Translations under genes and position numbers: made by a program
Notes under the pieces: model-generated
Databases searched by the model: none
The model's input: only the letters and a program-made list of their open reading frames with translations
What the model was told of the DNA's origin: nothing
Assembly (NCBI GenBank): GCA_947456915.1
Contig: CANGUQ010000189.1
Span: 1 to 7,173, forward strand
Length of the DNA: 7,173 nt
Direction: 5' to 3'
Origin: Betaproteobacteria bacterium
Lineage (GTDB): Bacteria > Pseudomonadota > Gammaproteobacteria > Burkholderiales > CAIKXV01
Shown here: positions 1 through 6,362 of the stretch, in pieces
How the letters are laid out: each line of letters starts with the position of its first letter
How positions within the stretch are numbered: the first letter of the stretch is position 1

Positions 1-1076
1 ATCGGCTCGTCGCCCGCGCGGCTGCGCTGCCGGCACGCCGCTGGCTCAGGAACGTTTCCATCCCGTACGATCCGGTTGCGTTGCGGCACGTGCTCGACGA
101 GATGGTCACGCAGTCCGGTGTGGGCCTGCTGCTGCACACGCTCGTCGTCGAGGCCCCCGCGGCGGATGGGCGTGTCGGCGCCGTCGTCATCGAGAACAAG
201 GCCGGACGTTCCGCGATCACGCCGCGCATCGTCATCGACTGCAGCGGCGATGCCGATGTGGCGGCACGGGCCGGGGCCGCGTTCACGGTGGGCGATTCCG
301 GGGCGACCCAGTTCGCCTCGACGATGGTGCGATTCGGCGGCGTGGACACCGCGGCCTTCGACGCCATCGCGCGCGCGCGCCGGCTGGAACTGCTCGAGCA
401 GGCAGCGGCGGACGGCTATCCGCTGCCGCGCACTTCGGCGGGGCTGCAGATTCATCCGCTGGAAGGCACCGTTCACGCGAACGTCACCCGCGTGAAGCGG
501 CCCGACGGCAGCACCTTCGATCTGCTCGACCCGCACGATCTGTCCGCCGCTGAAGTCGAGGGGCGGCGGCAGGCTCACCTGTACGAGGAAGTGCTGCGCC
601 GCTACATGCCCGGTTTCGGGCGGGCCCGGATTGCCGACATGGGGACCCAGATCGGCGTACGCGAGACGCGGCTGGTCGAGGGCGAGCACCGGCTCACCGA
701 GGCGCAGGTGCGCGGCTGCGTCAAGCCGGACGACGCGATCGCCTGCTGCGCGTGGCCGATGGAACAGCACGGCGCCGATCGCGGCACGGTGTGGGACTGG
801 CTGCCCGAGGGCGACTGGTACGGCATCCCCTACGGCTGCCTCACCGTTCGCGGTTTCGCCAATCTGCTGGTCGCCGGACGTTGCCTGTCCGCGACGCACG
901 CGGCCCAGTCATCAGCGCGGGTCGCCGCGACCTGCATGGCGATGGGTCAGGCCGCGGGGCAGGCCGCCGCGCTCGCGCTGCGCGCTGGCGACGATATCCG
1001 GCGTGTCGGCACCGGGCGACTGCGCGACGCTCTGCAGAGCGCGGGAGCACTGCTCGCGCCACGCGGCTCACCCTAG
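1..1076 (+). CDS. FAD-dependent oxidoreductase, 5'-truncated (C-terminal ~357 residues)
   Basis: The reading frame is open from base 3 to the TAG at 1074-1076, with no stop back to the window edge. The gene therefore starts upstream, and the in-frame TTG at 81 is unlikely to be the real start. Conserved blocks match the FAD-dependent oxidoreductase family of the PF12831 type. Near base 230 there is VIDCSGDADVAARAGA, the strand-loop typical of 'DaTGDGDlA' motifs. Near bases 820-970 there is GIPYGCLTVRGFANLLVAGR, then a SATHAAQSSARVAAT segment and MAMGQAAGQAAA, which form the C-terminal FAD-binding part. The missing N-terminus should hold the GxGxxG dinucleotide-binding fold. Such enzymes are usually cytoplasmic flavoproteins that oxidise small organic substrates; the substrate here is unknown. 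The stop lies 12 bases before the next ATG, so co-transcription with SBP-1 is likely. The family call is firm and the specific reaction is not. Confidence 0.9.
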   Translation, partial: RLVARAAALPARRWLRNVSIPYDPVALRHVLDEMVTQSGVGLLLHTLVVEAPAADGRVGAVVIENKAGRSAITPRIVIDCSGDADVAARAGAAFTVGDSGATQFASTMVRFGGVDTAAFDAIARARRLELLEQAAADGYPLPRTSAGLQIHPLEGTVHANVTRVKRPDGSTFDLLDPHDLSAAEVEGRRQAHLYEEVLRRYMPGFGRARIADMGTQIGVRETRLVEGEHRLTEAQVRGCVKPDDAIACCAWPMEQHGADRGTVWDWLPEGDWYGIPYGCLTVRGFANLLVAGRCLSATHAAQSSARVAATCMAMGQAAGQAAALALRAGDDIRRVGTGRLRDALQSAGALLAPRGSP

Positions 1077-1077
1077 C

Positions 1078-1084
1078 GAGGGGG
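1078..1084 (+). promoter_or_regulatory. Ribosome binding site for SBP-1
   Basis: A GAGGGGG purine tract sits directly after the stop codon of the oxidoreductase and 4 bases before the ATG at 1089 (6 bases from its AGGG core). It supports that ATG as the start and suggests translation continues from the upstream gene on one mRNA. Confidence 0.6.
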
Positions 1085-1088
1085 TTAC

Positions 1089-2063
1089 ATGACAAGACGT
1101 GGCATCACCGGCACGCTCGCAGCGGCGCTGCTCGCGGCCCTGTCATTGCCGGATCGGATCCTTGCGCAATCCTATCCCGTGCGGCCGATGCGCATGGTGA
1201 TTCCGTACACGCCGGGCGGGCCGACCGATCTGGTCGGCCGCGCGCTCGCGGAACGGATGCAGAAGATCCTCGGCCAGCAGGTCATCGTCGACAACCGCGC
1301 GGGCGGAGGCGGGGTGATCGGCTCGGAGATCGTCGCGCGATCGAATCCCGACGGTTACACGCTGCTGCTGGGCACGCCCGGGCAACTGATCCTGCTGCCG
1401 CTGCTCAACCCTAAGGTTCCGTATCGCCCGAGCGACTTCCAGCCGGTCACCAAGGTCGTCGATACGCCGCAGGTCCTGATCGCCACCGCGAAACTGCCGG
1501 CCAGCACGGTCGCCGAACTGGTCGCCTACGCGAAGCAGCGGCCCGGCGAGATCACCTACGGGTCGGTGCAGGCGGGCGGCACCGGGCACCTCGGCATGGA
1601 ACTGCTCAAGCTCGCCACCGGCATGGACATGCTGCACGTGCCCTACAAGGGAACGGTGCCGGCGCTCACCGATCTCATTGCCGGGCGCATCCAGGTGATG
1701 TTCTCCAGCCTGCCGACGGTCCAGCAGCACCTGCAGGCGAAACGGATCAAGATCCTCGCCACCGGCGCTCCGCGGCGCACCCCGGCGATCAAGGACGTGC
1801 CGACGATCGCCGAGACGGTGCCCGGATACGACCTGGTGACCTGGTACGGGATCTTCGTCGCGCCGCGCACGCCGGCGCCGATCGTCAACACGCTTCACCG
1901 CACGCTGGTCGACATCCTGACCAGCCCGGAGATCGAGCAGATCTTCGCCGCGCAGGGCGTGGAGCCGGCGCACATGACGCCGCAGGCGCTGGCGCAGTAC
2001 ATGCAGGCCGAATCGAAGCGCTGGGAGAAGGTGATCCGCGCGGCCGGGATTCGCATCGACTGA
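1089..2063 (+). CDS. Bug/TctC-family tripartite tricarboxylate transporter substrate-binding protein (SBP-1)
   Basis: This complete 324-residue protein has the normal length for the family (PF03401). It is a periplasmic binding protein that captures a small carboxylate or related solute for a TctAB-type secondary transporter. The N-terminus has a basic start (MTRRG), a hydrophobic stretch to about residue 24 and a likely cleavage site after ILA (residues 24-26). The TRRGIT segment weakly resembles a twin-arginine signal. Family landmarks are present in order: IPYTPGGPTDLVGR (38-51), VIVDNRAGGGGVIG (65-78), PDGYTLLLGT (87-96), MLHVPYKG (181-188) and KDVPTIAE (235-242). It follows the flavin oxidoreductase by 12 bases with a good ribosome binding site, so it may deliver the substrate of that enzyme or a related compound. 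The ligand cannot be predicted. No TctA/TctB genes are next to it. Confidence 0.95.
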   Translation: MTRRGITGTLAAALLAALSLPDRILAQSYPVRPMRMVIPYTPGGPTDLVGRALAERMQKILGQQVIVDNRAGGGGVIGSEIVARSNPDGYTLLLGTPGQLILLPLLNPKVPYRPSDFQPVTKVVDTPQVLIATAKLPASTVAELVAYAKQRPGEITYGSVQAGGTGHLGMELLKLATGMDMLHVPYKGTVPALTDLIAGRIQVMFSSLPTVQQHLQAKRIKILATGAPRRTPAIKDVPTIAETVPGYDLVTWYGIFVAPRTPAPIVNTLHRTLVDILTSPEIEQIFAAQGVEPAHMTPQALAQYMQAESKRWEKVIRAAGIRID

Positions 2064-2197
2064 GCAACGCCGGCCGCGTCGCTGCCCGGGGTGGATCCAT
2101 GGTGTCCGCGATCGGCAAGCGGGTGCTGCCGTGCGCGATCACCCCGCGTCGATCGTGGACAACCGGTGCGGCTGGCGTGCCCGGGTGAAGGTGTCGT
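2064..2197. other. Convergent intergenic gap without a clear terminator
   Basis: These 134 bases separate the ends of SBP-1 and the minus-strand alpha/beta hydrolase. I found no open frame with homology and no stable hairpin followed by a T-run on either strand. Only short stems are visible, such as CGGCA/TGCCG near 2114-2132 and GTGAA/TTCAC at 2185-2201. The latter overlaps the hydrolase stop codon. Termination here may be factor-dependent, which is an inference. Confidence 0.5.
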
Positions 2198-3049
2198 TCA
2201 CTTCGTGAGGAGTTCCAGTCCGGGCACGCGTTCCGGAGGACTGCAGTCGCCGCGTCGCACGCCGTCGAGGAACGCGCCGAGCGCCCGGGTCGTCAGTGCT
2301 TCCGTGGGGCGGGACAGGCCGACACCGGCGAAGTTGAAGTGGGTGGCGCCGTCCACGATGCCCAGCCACTTGCAGCCCGGTGACATGTTCGAGAAAGGCT
2401 GCTTGCGGGTTTCCCACGATGCTCCGCCGAGTTCGGTGTCGCGGGTGCCGGTGAGCATCAGCACGGGTCTGGTGATGCCGGACCACGCGTTCTCCGGGAA
2501 GATCGGTCCGGCGCCCTGCGGCGAGAGCGCAATGTAGGCGTCGAACGCGTCGGTGCCCCGGATGCCGATCCTGTTTCGTGCACCGGCTTCCATCATCGCG
2601 GATGCCGCGCCCATCGAGTGGCCGATCAGGATCGCGTCACCGTTGCCGCACTGACCCCGTGCCCAGCGCCGGGCTGCGGCGATGTCCATGAGTCGTCCTC
2701 GATACGCCTCGGGCTCCGTGATGAGTTCGGCAAGCCCTTCTCGCAGTCCGCTTCGGCGCACCCGCTCGCGCACCGCGGCCCGGCCGCTCTCCGGGTGGCC
2801 CACGACCACCGAGAGATAGCCGAGGGACGACACGGCTTCACCCAGATACCGGTAACCGGTTTCCGATCCGCCTGCGCCAGGTGAAATGACGGCGATGCCG
2901 CGACAGGTTCCTGTCCCCGGGGCGTGGACCGTGACGGCCACTGCCGTCTGGTCCTCACGGGTCAACTGCATGGCCTGCTGAGCGCTGGCAGGTCCGGCCG
3001 CTGCGAGCAGGAAGGATCCGAGAACGGCGAGGCCGGTCAGTGGACGCAT
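2198..3049 (-). CDS. Exported alpha/beta hydrolase (dienelactone hydrolase/chlorophyllase-like)
   Basis: This 283-residue protein starts at the ATG at 3049. The frame stays open a further 72 codons upstream to 3265, but that stretch runs into the end of the amidohydrolase gene and encodes Trp/Arg/Cys-rich nonsense. The sequence from 3049 begins with a clean signal peptide (MRPLTGLAVLGSFLLAAAG, cleavage probably after ASA at 21-23). The alpha/beta-hydrolase core shows an oxyanion-hole-type segment ISPGAGGS (55-62), the nucleophile elbow GHSMGA with Ser145, a probable acid Asp204 in LTGTRD, and His237 in DGATHFNF. The catalytic triad is therefore complete. The fold suggests an esterase or lipase-like hydrolase acting in the periplasm; the substrate is unknown. 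It lies 52 bases after the amidohydrolase and is probably the last gene of that operon. It has no obvious Shine-Dalgarno sequence, so its expression may be weaker or coupled. Family assignment is good and subfamily is uncertain. Confidence 0.85.
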   Translation of the reverse strand: MRPLTGLAVLGSFLLAAAGPASAQQAMQLTREDQTAVAVTVHAPGTGTCRGIAVISPGAGGSETGYRYLGEAVSSLGYLSVVVGHPESGRAAVRERVRRSGLREGLAELITEPEAYRGRLMDIAAARRWARGQCGNGDAILIGHSMGAASAMMEAGARNRIGIRGTDAFDAYIALSPQGAGPIFPENAWSGITRPVLMLTGTRDTELGGASWETRKQPFSNMSPGCKWLGIVDGATHFNFAGVGLSRPTEALTTRALGAFLDGVRRGDCSPPERVPGLELLTK

Positions 3050-3055
3050 GTGCAG

Positions 3056-3080
3056 TGGCGCTTGCCCTGGCGCTTTGCCC
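3056..3080. repeat. Imperfect tandem repeat, two copies of TGGCGCTT(T)GCCC
   Basis: TGGCGCTTGCCC at 3056-3067 is followed directly by TGGCGCTTTGCCC at 3068-3080, differing only by one extra T. It lies in the 52-base gap between the amidohydrolase stop and the hydrolase start, within the expected leader of the hydrolase. It could be a slippage product or a paired regulator site. There is no evidence for either role beyond the position. Confidence 0.55.
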
Positions 3081-3101
3081 GGGATTCCCGCAGCGCAGCC
3101 T

Positions 3102-4352
3102 TCAGGCCGCCAGCCGTTCCCACGGCCTGGTGACATCGCGCAGCAGTCGCCGGGTGGGCACGTGCAGCGTCCCCTTGCGCACCACCAGCCGCGGTACCAG
3201 TCGCACGTGACCGGCCAGCGTTTGGCCCAGCCCGTCGCGCCACGTCCACGGCCCCGCCACGGCATCGAGCACGCTCACGTCGGCGCGCGACCCCGTTGCC
3301 AGCGTGCCGATCTCGGACTGCATGCGCAGCACGGTGGCCGGGTTGAGCGTCGTCGCGCGGATCACGTAGCCCGGTTCGAATCCGAGCGCGAGCATCTTCG
3401 ACATCGCACCGAGCAGGCTGTAGTCGAGCGTGGTGTCGTTGTCGTGGGTGTAGAAGTCCCCGTGCACGTCGCTGCTGATCGTGTACGGGATCAGTTGCGC
3501 GTCCATCATGCGCCGCGCGGTATGGAAGCTGAAGTTCACGCCGTGACCGAGGTCGAGCAGCACGCCCGTGGCCAGCGCATCGAGCAGATCCTGCGACGGT
3601 CGCGCCTGCGGACCGAGGATGCCGTCATCGCGGCACGAGTAGCAGTGCGCGAGCAGGTCGCCCGGTCGCACCAGCGCGAGGGTATCCCGCATCACCGATC
3701 TGGGTTCGGGGCGATGCGTCTCGTCCACCTTCCACAGCTCGCCGGTGTGCACGTAAAGCGGCAGCCCGGTCGCATCGGCGCAGGCGCGCGAGATCTCGAA
3801 CATGCGCTTGCCCCAGTGCGACCATCCGCCCGAATCGCTGTGCCCCTTGACGCCGCGGATGATCTCGGGAAAGCGCGCGGCGAATCGTGCAAGCACGTCG
3901 ACGTCGGACAGTTCCGGCGTCTGGCACACCGGCCCGCCGCGGCAGCCGCGCAGCGTGCCGGTGAGATTCGTCGAGATGAACAGCAGCACCTCGGTGCGTG
4001 CCCGGTCGACCACGAACGCCTTGAAGCCGTCGAACGTCCACGCACCGGCGCTGCCCTGGTCGACGATCGTGGTGCAGCCGGCGTTGATGCCGGCGTCGTC
4101 GGCCTCGACGCCGAAGTCGGTGAAGTGCCGGTACACGTGCGCGTGCAGGTCGATCAGCCCCGGCGTGACGATGCTCCCGGCGACGTCGACCACGCGTCGG
4201 GCGGCCTGCCGCGGCAGCGCGTTGCCCACGGCGGTGATGCGGTCGCCGGTGATGGCCACGTCGAGCAGCGCATCGGTGCCGGAGGCAGGATCGATCACGC
4301 GCCCGCCGACGAGCAGCAGGTCGCAGCCGGGTGGACGGGGCAGGTCGGTCAT
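3102..4352 (-). CDS. Metal-dependent amidohydrolase (dihydroorotase-like / deacetylase-type)
   Basis: This 416-residue protein has the usual length for the amidohydrolase superfamily. It opens with the beta-sandwich signature DLLLVGGRVIDPASG (11-25) and carries the complete metal-site set: His70 and His72 in DLHAHVYRH, Lys169 in RGVKGH (likely the carboxylated bridging lysine), His202 in YVHTGE, His236 in LAHCYS and Asp295 in SSDVHGD. The C-terminal TLNPATVL and GSRADVSVLD blocks are also typical. The closest recognisable group is the 'amidohydrolase/deacetylase family metallohydrolase' (COG3964-like), related to dihydroorotases and hydantoinases. These cleave cyclic amides, N-acyl or O-acetyl groups; the substrate is not determined. 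No signal peptide is visible, so it is cytoplasmic. Its ATG overlaps the TGA of the preceding gene (ATGA, 4349-4352), and a GGAGA ribosome binding site lies at 4363-4367 on the minus strand, indicating translational coupling. The frame is open far upstream to 6239, but that extension overlaps two well-supported genes and is not coding. Confidence 0.92.
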   Translation of the reverse strand: MTDLPRPPGCDLLLVGGRVIDPASGTDALLDVAITGDRITAVGNALPRQAARRVVDVAGSIVTPGLIDLHAHVYRHFTDFGVEADDAGINAGCTTIVDQGSAGAWTFDGFKAFVVDRARTEVLLFISTNLTGTLRGCRGGPVCQTPELSDVDVLARFAARFPEIIRGVKGHSDSGGWSHWGKRMFEISRACADATGLPLYVHTGELWKVDETHRPEPRSVMRDTLALVRPGDLLAHCYSCRDDGILGPQARPSQDLLDALATGVLLDLGHGVNFSFHTARRMMDAQLIPYTISSDVHGDFYTHDNDTTLDYSLLGAMSKMLALGFEPGYVIRATTLNPATVLRMQSEIGTLATGSRADVSVLDAVAGPWTWRDGLGQTLAGHVRLVPRLVVRKGTLHVPTRRLLRDVTRPWERLAA

Positions 4353-5212
4353 CGGTTGCGTGTCTCCAGCACGTGCCTGGCGATCTCGCCGGCGGTTGCG
4401 AACCACACCCCGGGAAAGGAGGCAGCGAACGCGAGGAAGTCGGCGAGCAGCCGCAACCGGGACGGACGGCCGATCGCCTGCGGGTGCATGATCAGGTCGA
4501 ACAGCGCGCCGCGGCTGTGGTGCTCGCGGAACTCGTCGGACCAGATGGTCATGATGTGCGCGTTGGTCTGGATGGCGCGCTGGGCGCGCAGCGAGTACAC
4601 GGTGTAGGGCACGTCGTCGAGCGACCAGTGCCACGGCAGTTCGACCACCCCGCTGTCGCGGCCATCGAGGCGATGCACGTACGGGTGGATGTCGTCCATG
4701 AACGAACTGTCGTAGATCATCCCGTACTTCGCCAGCAATCCGATCAGCCGGTCGGTGGTTTCCCCGGCTGGGCAGCGGTAGCCCAGCGGGTGCAGGCCGA
4801 AGTTGCGCTGCAGGGACTCGAGGCCGCGCTCGATCTCCTCCTCCTCCTCGCGCGGCTTGTCCGGCTCGGGCCAGAAGTGCAGGTAGCCGTGATGCCCGAC
4901 CTCGTGACCCGCTTCGAGGATCGTTGCCACCACGGCGGTGTGGTTGTCCGCGGTCCAGCCGGGGACGAAGAACGTGGCGCGGATGCCGGCGTCGCGCAGG
5001 ATCGCGAGGATCTCCGGAATCGCGATCTTGGCCGCGTAGGTGCCGTGCGAGATCAGCGCCGGGCGGTGAATGTTCGAGGTGTCGCGCGACAGCCACATGG
5101 TCTCGGCATCGAAGTCGAAGGAGATCATCGTCGCGCAGCGGGCCCCGCCCGGCCAGACGACCGGCGTGGAGACGCGGCTGATGTCCGGGCCGAGTGGCAG
5201 GTGGTGGGTCAT
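4349..5212 (-). CDS. Polysaccharide-deacetylase-fold (NodB-like) hydrolase, possibly a cyclic imidase/allantoinase-type enzyme
   Basis: This 287-residue protein belongs to the NodB/carbohydrate esterase 4 fold (PF01522). Visible motifs are SFDFDAE (31-37, candidate base Asp33 and metal ligand Asp35), ATFFVPGW (79-86), and GHEVGHHGYLH (102-112), with His108 and His112 as HxxxH metal ligands. GYRCPAGE (144-151) takes the place of the usual RxPY/RSP motif, and ELPWHWSLDD (191-200) and DLIMHPQ (239-245) follow. There is no signal peptide or membrane segment, so it is cytoplasmic. That argues against a peptidoglycan or exopolysaccharide substrate. The pattern resembles the branch that includes Helicobacter PgdA-like proteins, PuuE allantoinase and cyclic imidases. 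A small cyclic amide or imide is therefore a reasonable guess, but it is inference. The gene starts 12 bases after SBP-2 and overlaps the amidohydrolase by 4 bases. A weak GGGG Shine-Dalgarno lies at 5220-5223. Confidence 0.9.
   Translation of the reverse strand: MTHHLPLGPDISRVSTPVVWPGGARCATMISFDFDAETMWLSRDTSNIHRPALISHGTYAAKIAIPEILAILRDAGIRATFFVPGWTADNHTAVVATILEAGHEVGHHGYLHFWPEPDKPREEEEEIERGLESLQRNFGLHPLGYRCPAGETTDRLIGLLAKYGMIYDSSFMDDIHPYVHRLDGRDSGVVELPWHWSLDDVPYTVYSLRAQRAIQTNAHIMTIWSDEFREHHSRGALFDLIMHPQAIGRPSRLRLLADFLAFAASFPGVWFATAGEIARHVLETRNR
4835..4849. repeat. Trinucleotide run (CTC)x5 encoding five glutamates
   Basis: Five perfect CTC units on the plus strand read as GAG codons on the minus strand and give Glu122-Glu126 of the polysaccharide-deacetylase-fold protein. 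The run lies in a charged helix after the HxxxH metal motif. Such a run can vary in unit number without shifting the frame. Confidence 0.8.
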
Positions 5213-5224
5213 CGCAACGCCCCG

Positions 5225-6199
5225 CTAGTCGACCCGGATGTTCGCCTTGCGCGCGGTCGACTCGTTGCGCTGCAGCTCGTCGCGGATGAAGGCAGTGAAC
5301 TGCTCGGGTGTGCGCGGCGCACCGGCCAGACCGAGCTTGTCGAGCCCGGTGACGACCTCGGGCAGCCGCAGCGCGCGGCCGGTCTCGCTGGAGAGCTTCG
5401 CCACCGTGTCTCGCGGCGTGCCCGCCGGGGCCACCATCCCGACCCAGAGCGCGCTCTCGTAGTCGGGGAAACCCACCTCGGCGACCGTCGGTACGTCCTT
5501 CATCGCCGCCGAGCGCTCGCGCGTGGTCACCGCGAGCGGCCGCAGCCTGCCGGCCGTGGAGTACGGCGTCACGTCGGACACGTTCACGAGCAGCACGGCG
5601 GTGTGACCGCCGAGCACGGCCGAGACCGCAGGCGCCGCACCCTGATAGGGAATGTGCGTGATGTCCACGCCCGCCATCAGCTTGAGCATCTCGGCCGCAA
5701 GGTGCTGACCGGTCCCCGGCCCCGGCGTGGCGTAGGTGAGTGCGCCGGGCTTGCTGCGCGCGAGCGCGAGCAGCTCCTTCAACGACTTCACCGGCAGCGA
5801 CGGATTGACCGCGTAGACGAACGGCACCTGCGCGAGCAGCGTGATCGGGGCGAAGTCCTTCTCGGTGTCGTAGGGCAGCTTCGAGCGCACCGCCGGGTTG
5901 ATGGTGAAGCTGTTGAACACCGTGAGCAGCGTGTGTCCGTCGGGCGCGGCCCGCGCGACGATCTCGGTGCCGATGACCGTTCCGGCACCGGCACGGTTGT
6001 CCACGATCACCGCCTGGCCAAGAGATTTCGACAGCGGGCCCGCGACCATCCGTGCAACGATGTCGCCGGTGCCCCCCGCCGGGAAGGGCACGACGATGCG
6101 CACCGGCTTCGAGGGAAAGCCCTGCGCGTGCAAGGGCGCCGCGAGCGCGGCGAACAGGGACAGCGCGCCGGCGGCAGCGCAACAGCTCGAGACGGGCAT
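5225..6199 (-). CDS. Bug/TctC-family tripartite tricarboxylate transporter substrate-binding protein (SBP-2)
   Basis: This complete protein has 324 residues, the usual family length. Its signal peptide runs to about residue 25 (cleavage after LHA, before QGFPSKPV). The N-region MPVSS has no Lys or Arg, which is unusual. The start is still secure: an AGGA ribosome binding site lies 7 bases upstream (6207-6210), and the frame is closed by a TGA at 6230-6232 with no other start codon between. Family blocks are VPFPAGGTGDIVAR (37-50), VIVDNRAGAGTVIG (64-77), APDGHTLL (85-92), ITHIPYQGAAPAV (180-192) and KDVPTVAE (234-241). It is the first gene of the minus-strand operon, 12 bases before the deacetylase-fold enzyme, so it probably delivers the substrate hydrolysed by its neighbours. 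Known ligands in the family include citrate, glutamate, aspartate, nicotinate and aromatic acids. No permease genes are adjacent. Confidence 0.95.
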   Translation of the reverse strand: MPVSSCCAAAGALSLFAALAAPLHAQGFPSKPVRIVVPFPAGGTGDIVARMVAGPLSKSLGQAVIVDNRAGAGTVIGTEIVARAAPDGHTLLTVFNSFTINPAVRSKLPYDTEKDFAPITLLAQVPFVYAVNPSLPVKSLKELLALARSKPGALTYATPGPGTGQHLAAEMLKLMAGVDITHIPYQGAAPAVSAVLGGHTAVLLVNVSDVTPYSTAGRLRPLAVTTRERSAAMKDVPTVAEVGFPDYESALWVGMVAPAGTPRDTVAKLSSETGRALRLPEVVTGLDKLGLAGAPRTPEQFTAFIRDELQRNESTARKANIRVD

Positions 6200-6206
6200 C
6201 GGACGT

Positions 6207-6210
6207 TCCT
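6207..6210 (-). promoter_or_regulatory. Ribosome binding site of SBP-2
   Basis: AGGA on the minus strand, 7 bases before the ATG at 6199. It fixes the start of a gene whose signal peptide lacks the usual basic residues. Confidence 0.6.
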
Positions 6211-6231
6211 GCGCAGACGAGACTCGCCATC

Positions 6232-6261
6232 AGTATCACGGGACGGGCGGGTCGGGGTCAA
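6232..6261 (-). promoter_or_regulatory. Candidate sigma70-type promoter for the minus-strand operon
   Basis: On the minus strand, TTGACC (6256-6261, five of six matches to TTGACA) and GATACT (6232-6237, four of six matches to TATAAT) are separated by 18 bases. They lie about 33 bases upstream of the SBP-2 start codon, leaving a short leader that contains the AGGA site. The match is by eye only. Confidence 0.4.
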
Positions 6262-6306
6262 TCGCCGGAGCGAGATCAATCCCCGGGGCGCTGCGACCGG
6301 TGTGCT

Positions 6307-6327
6307 TGCCCGGTGCCCGGTGCCCGG
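6307..6327. repeat. Three perfect tandem copies of TGCCCGG
   Basis: Three identical heptamers at 6307-6313, 6314-6320 and 6321-6327 sit midway between the divergent SBP-2 and SBP-3 genes, upstream of the candidate SBP-2 promoter. They may be spaced binding half-sites for a regulator or simple replication slippage. No function can be assigned. Confidence 0.75.
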
Positions 6328-6362
6328 CGCAGCGCCCTCGTCGCTTGCGGTAGACTGATCGA

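Noticed and set aside
81..83. TTG as the start codon of the oxidoreductase
   Set aside because: The frame is open back to base 3, and the residues before it (SIPYDPVAL) fit the family's conserved sequence. The gene simply continues upstream of the window.
1143..1973. A 276-codon minus-strand frame opposite SBP-1
   Set aside because: Arg/Asp/His-rich shadow with no motifs. SBP-1 on the plus strand is a full-length family member.
2185..2201. GTGAA/TTCAC inverted repeat as a possible terminator for the minus-strand operon
   Set aside because: The stem is only 5 bases, includes the hydrolase stop codon and is not followed by a T-run.
3050..3265. A 72-codon N-terminal extension of the alpha/beta hydrolase
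   Set aside because: It overlaps the end of the amidohydrolase and encodes Trp/Cys/Arg-rich sequence. A clean signal peptide begins at the ATG at 3049.
3048..4607. A 519-codon plus-strand frame opposite the amidohydrolase
   Set aside because: Same composition bias and no domain. The minus strand carries all catalytic motifs of a known family.
3102..6239. A single 1045-codon open frame on the minus strand that could look like a giant fusion protein
   Set aside because: Only the last 416 codons (from 4352) match a protein family. The upstream part is Arg-rich, lacks domains and overlaps SBP-2 and the deacetylase-fold gene in another frame. Long stop-free shadows are expected at this GC content.
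4331..6358. A 675-codon plus-strand frame antisense to the operon
   Set aside because: Its product is rich in Arg, His, Val and Gly with no recognisable motif, and it lies opposite well-supported genes. It is a high-GC antisense shadow.
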